Source: Spirochaetaceae bacterium (GTDB lineage Bacteria; Spirochaetota; Spirochaetia; DSM-27196; PXBQ01). From it: a DNA stretch of 6,831 bases. This document shows positions 6,541 through 6,831 of the stretch, one piece after another. The translations under genes were made by a program, and so were the position numbers. How positions within the stretch are numbered: the first letter of the stretch is position 1; every line of letters begins with the position of its first letter. The stretch spans positions 1-6,831 of the forward strand of contig PXBQ01000459.1 in the NCBI GenBank assembly GCA_003566875.1, written 5' to 3'. The notes under the pieces were generated by a model that made no database searches, had not been told where the DNA came from, and worked only from the letters and a program-made list of their open reading frames with translations.

Positions 6541-6831
6541 ATGAAAAAGCTGTGTACCGTGATGTTGTTGATTGTCGCCGTTGCCGGTCTTGCGTCGGCG
6601 GGTGGGCAGTCGGCCACGAAAACTGGGGAAGCTCCCGAGGTGAGCGTGTTCTGGCGTGTAGGCGCGTACGCGATTAACGAGGACAACCCAATCATTATGG
6701 AGATCGAGAGGCGATCGGGCGTAAAGCCGAACTTTCTCAACGTGCCGTGGAACGCGTACGCAGAACGGCTGAACCTGGCCGTCGCTTCTGGTGACATGGC
6801 GGATATCACGTTGAATAACGGACCGAACTTC
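6541..6831 (+). CDS. Extracellular solute-binding protein of the sugar ABC importer (3' end outside window)
   Basis: Only the first 97 residues are visible; the frame stays open to the window end. MKKLC begins a signal peptide with a hydrophobic core at about 6-18 and a signal peptidase I site after A18-S19-A20, giving a mature start GGQSATK. There is no cysteine in a lipobox; C5 lies before the core. The mature part (EVSVFWRVGAYAINEDNPIIMEIERRSGV ending in PWNAYAERLNLAVASGDMADIT, given here in two pieces of the same domain) fits the first lobe of LplA/YtcQ-type family 1 binding proteins. These capture oligosaccharides and deliver them to the two permeases just upstream. A gap of 21 bases after the second permease stop and a strong ribosome binding site indicate the same operon. 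The ligand is unknown. Confidence 0.85.
   Translation, partial: MKKLCTVMLLIVAVAGLASAGGQSATKTGEAPEVSVFWRVGAYAINEDNPIIMEIERRSGVKPNFLNVPWNAYAERLNLAVASGDMADITLNNGPNF

Noticed and set aside
6315..6677. 120-codon plus-strand frame spanning the end of the second permease and start of the binding protein
   Set aside because: It is an arginine-rich shadow frame crossing two supported genes, and the ATG at 6519 within it has no ribosome binding site.

Overview
The window is a GC-rich, gene-dense bacterial segment with six complete or truncated genes of a carbohydrate-catabolism type and one gene on the opposite strand. No stretch over 100 bases lacks a gene, and I see no RNA gene, insertion sequence or CRISPR array. 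The organism is probably a spirochaete (Spirochaetota). The basis is the mix of high GC, an LplB/YtcP-type sugar permease pair, and a substrate-binding protein whose signal peptide ends in Ala-Ser-Ala followed by Gly-Gly-Gln with no lipobox cysteine. I remember that ending as common in spirochaete binding proteins. This is inference, not proof; other GC-rich bacteria with polysaccharide loci remain possible.

Layout. (1) Bases 1-346, +: the C-terminal end of a protein that looks like a GAF/IclR-type sensory domain, possibly the local regulator. (2) 343-2229, +: a 628-residue FAD-dependent oxidoreductase of the PF12831 type, overlapping gene 1 by ATGA. (3) 2263-2982, -: a 239-residue GNAT-type acetyltransferase, convergent with gene 2. 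A GC-rich hairpin whose arms hold both stop codons separates them. (4) 3080-4561, +: a 493-residue type I (formylglycine) sulfatase with no signal peptide, divergent from gene 3 across a 97-base promoter region. (5) 4658-5650 and (6) 5650-6519, +: two ABC permeases of the LplB and YtcP/LplC types, joined by a TGATG overlap. (7) 6541 to the window end, +: the start of the matching extracellular solute-binding protein. No ATPase gene is visible.

How they may work together (inference). The binding protein and two permeases would import an oligosaccharide. The sulfatase lacks an export signal, so it would remove sulfate inside the cell after uptake. The FAD enzyme would oxidise a sugar or glycoside intermediate. 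The partial first gene may sense an intermediate. The GNAT gene has its own signals and may be unrelated cargo or may modify a sugar. The identity of the glycan cannot be read from this sequence.
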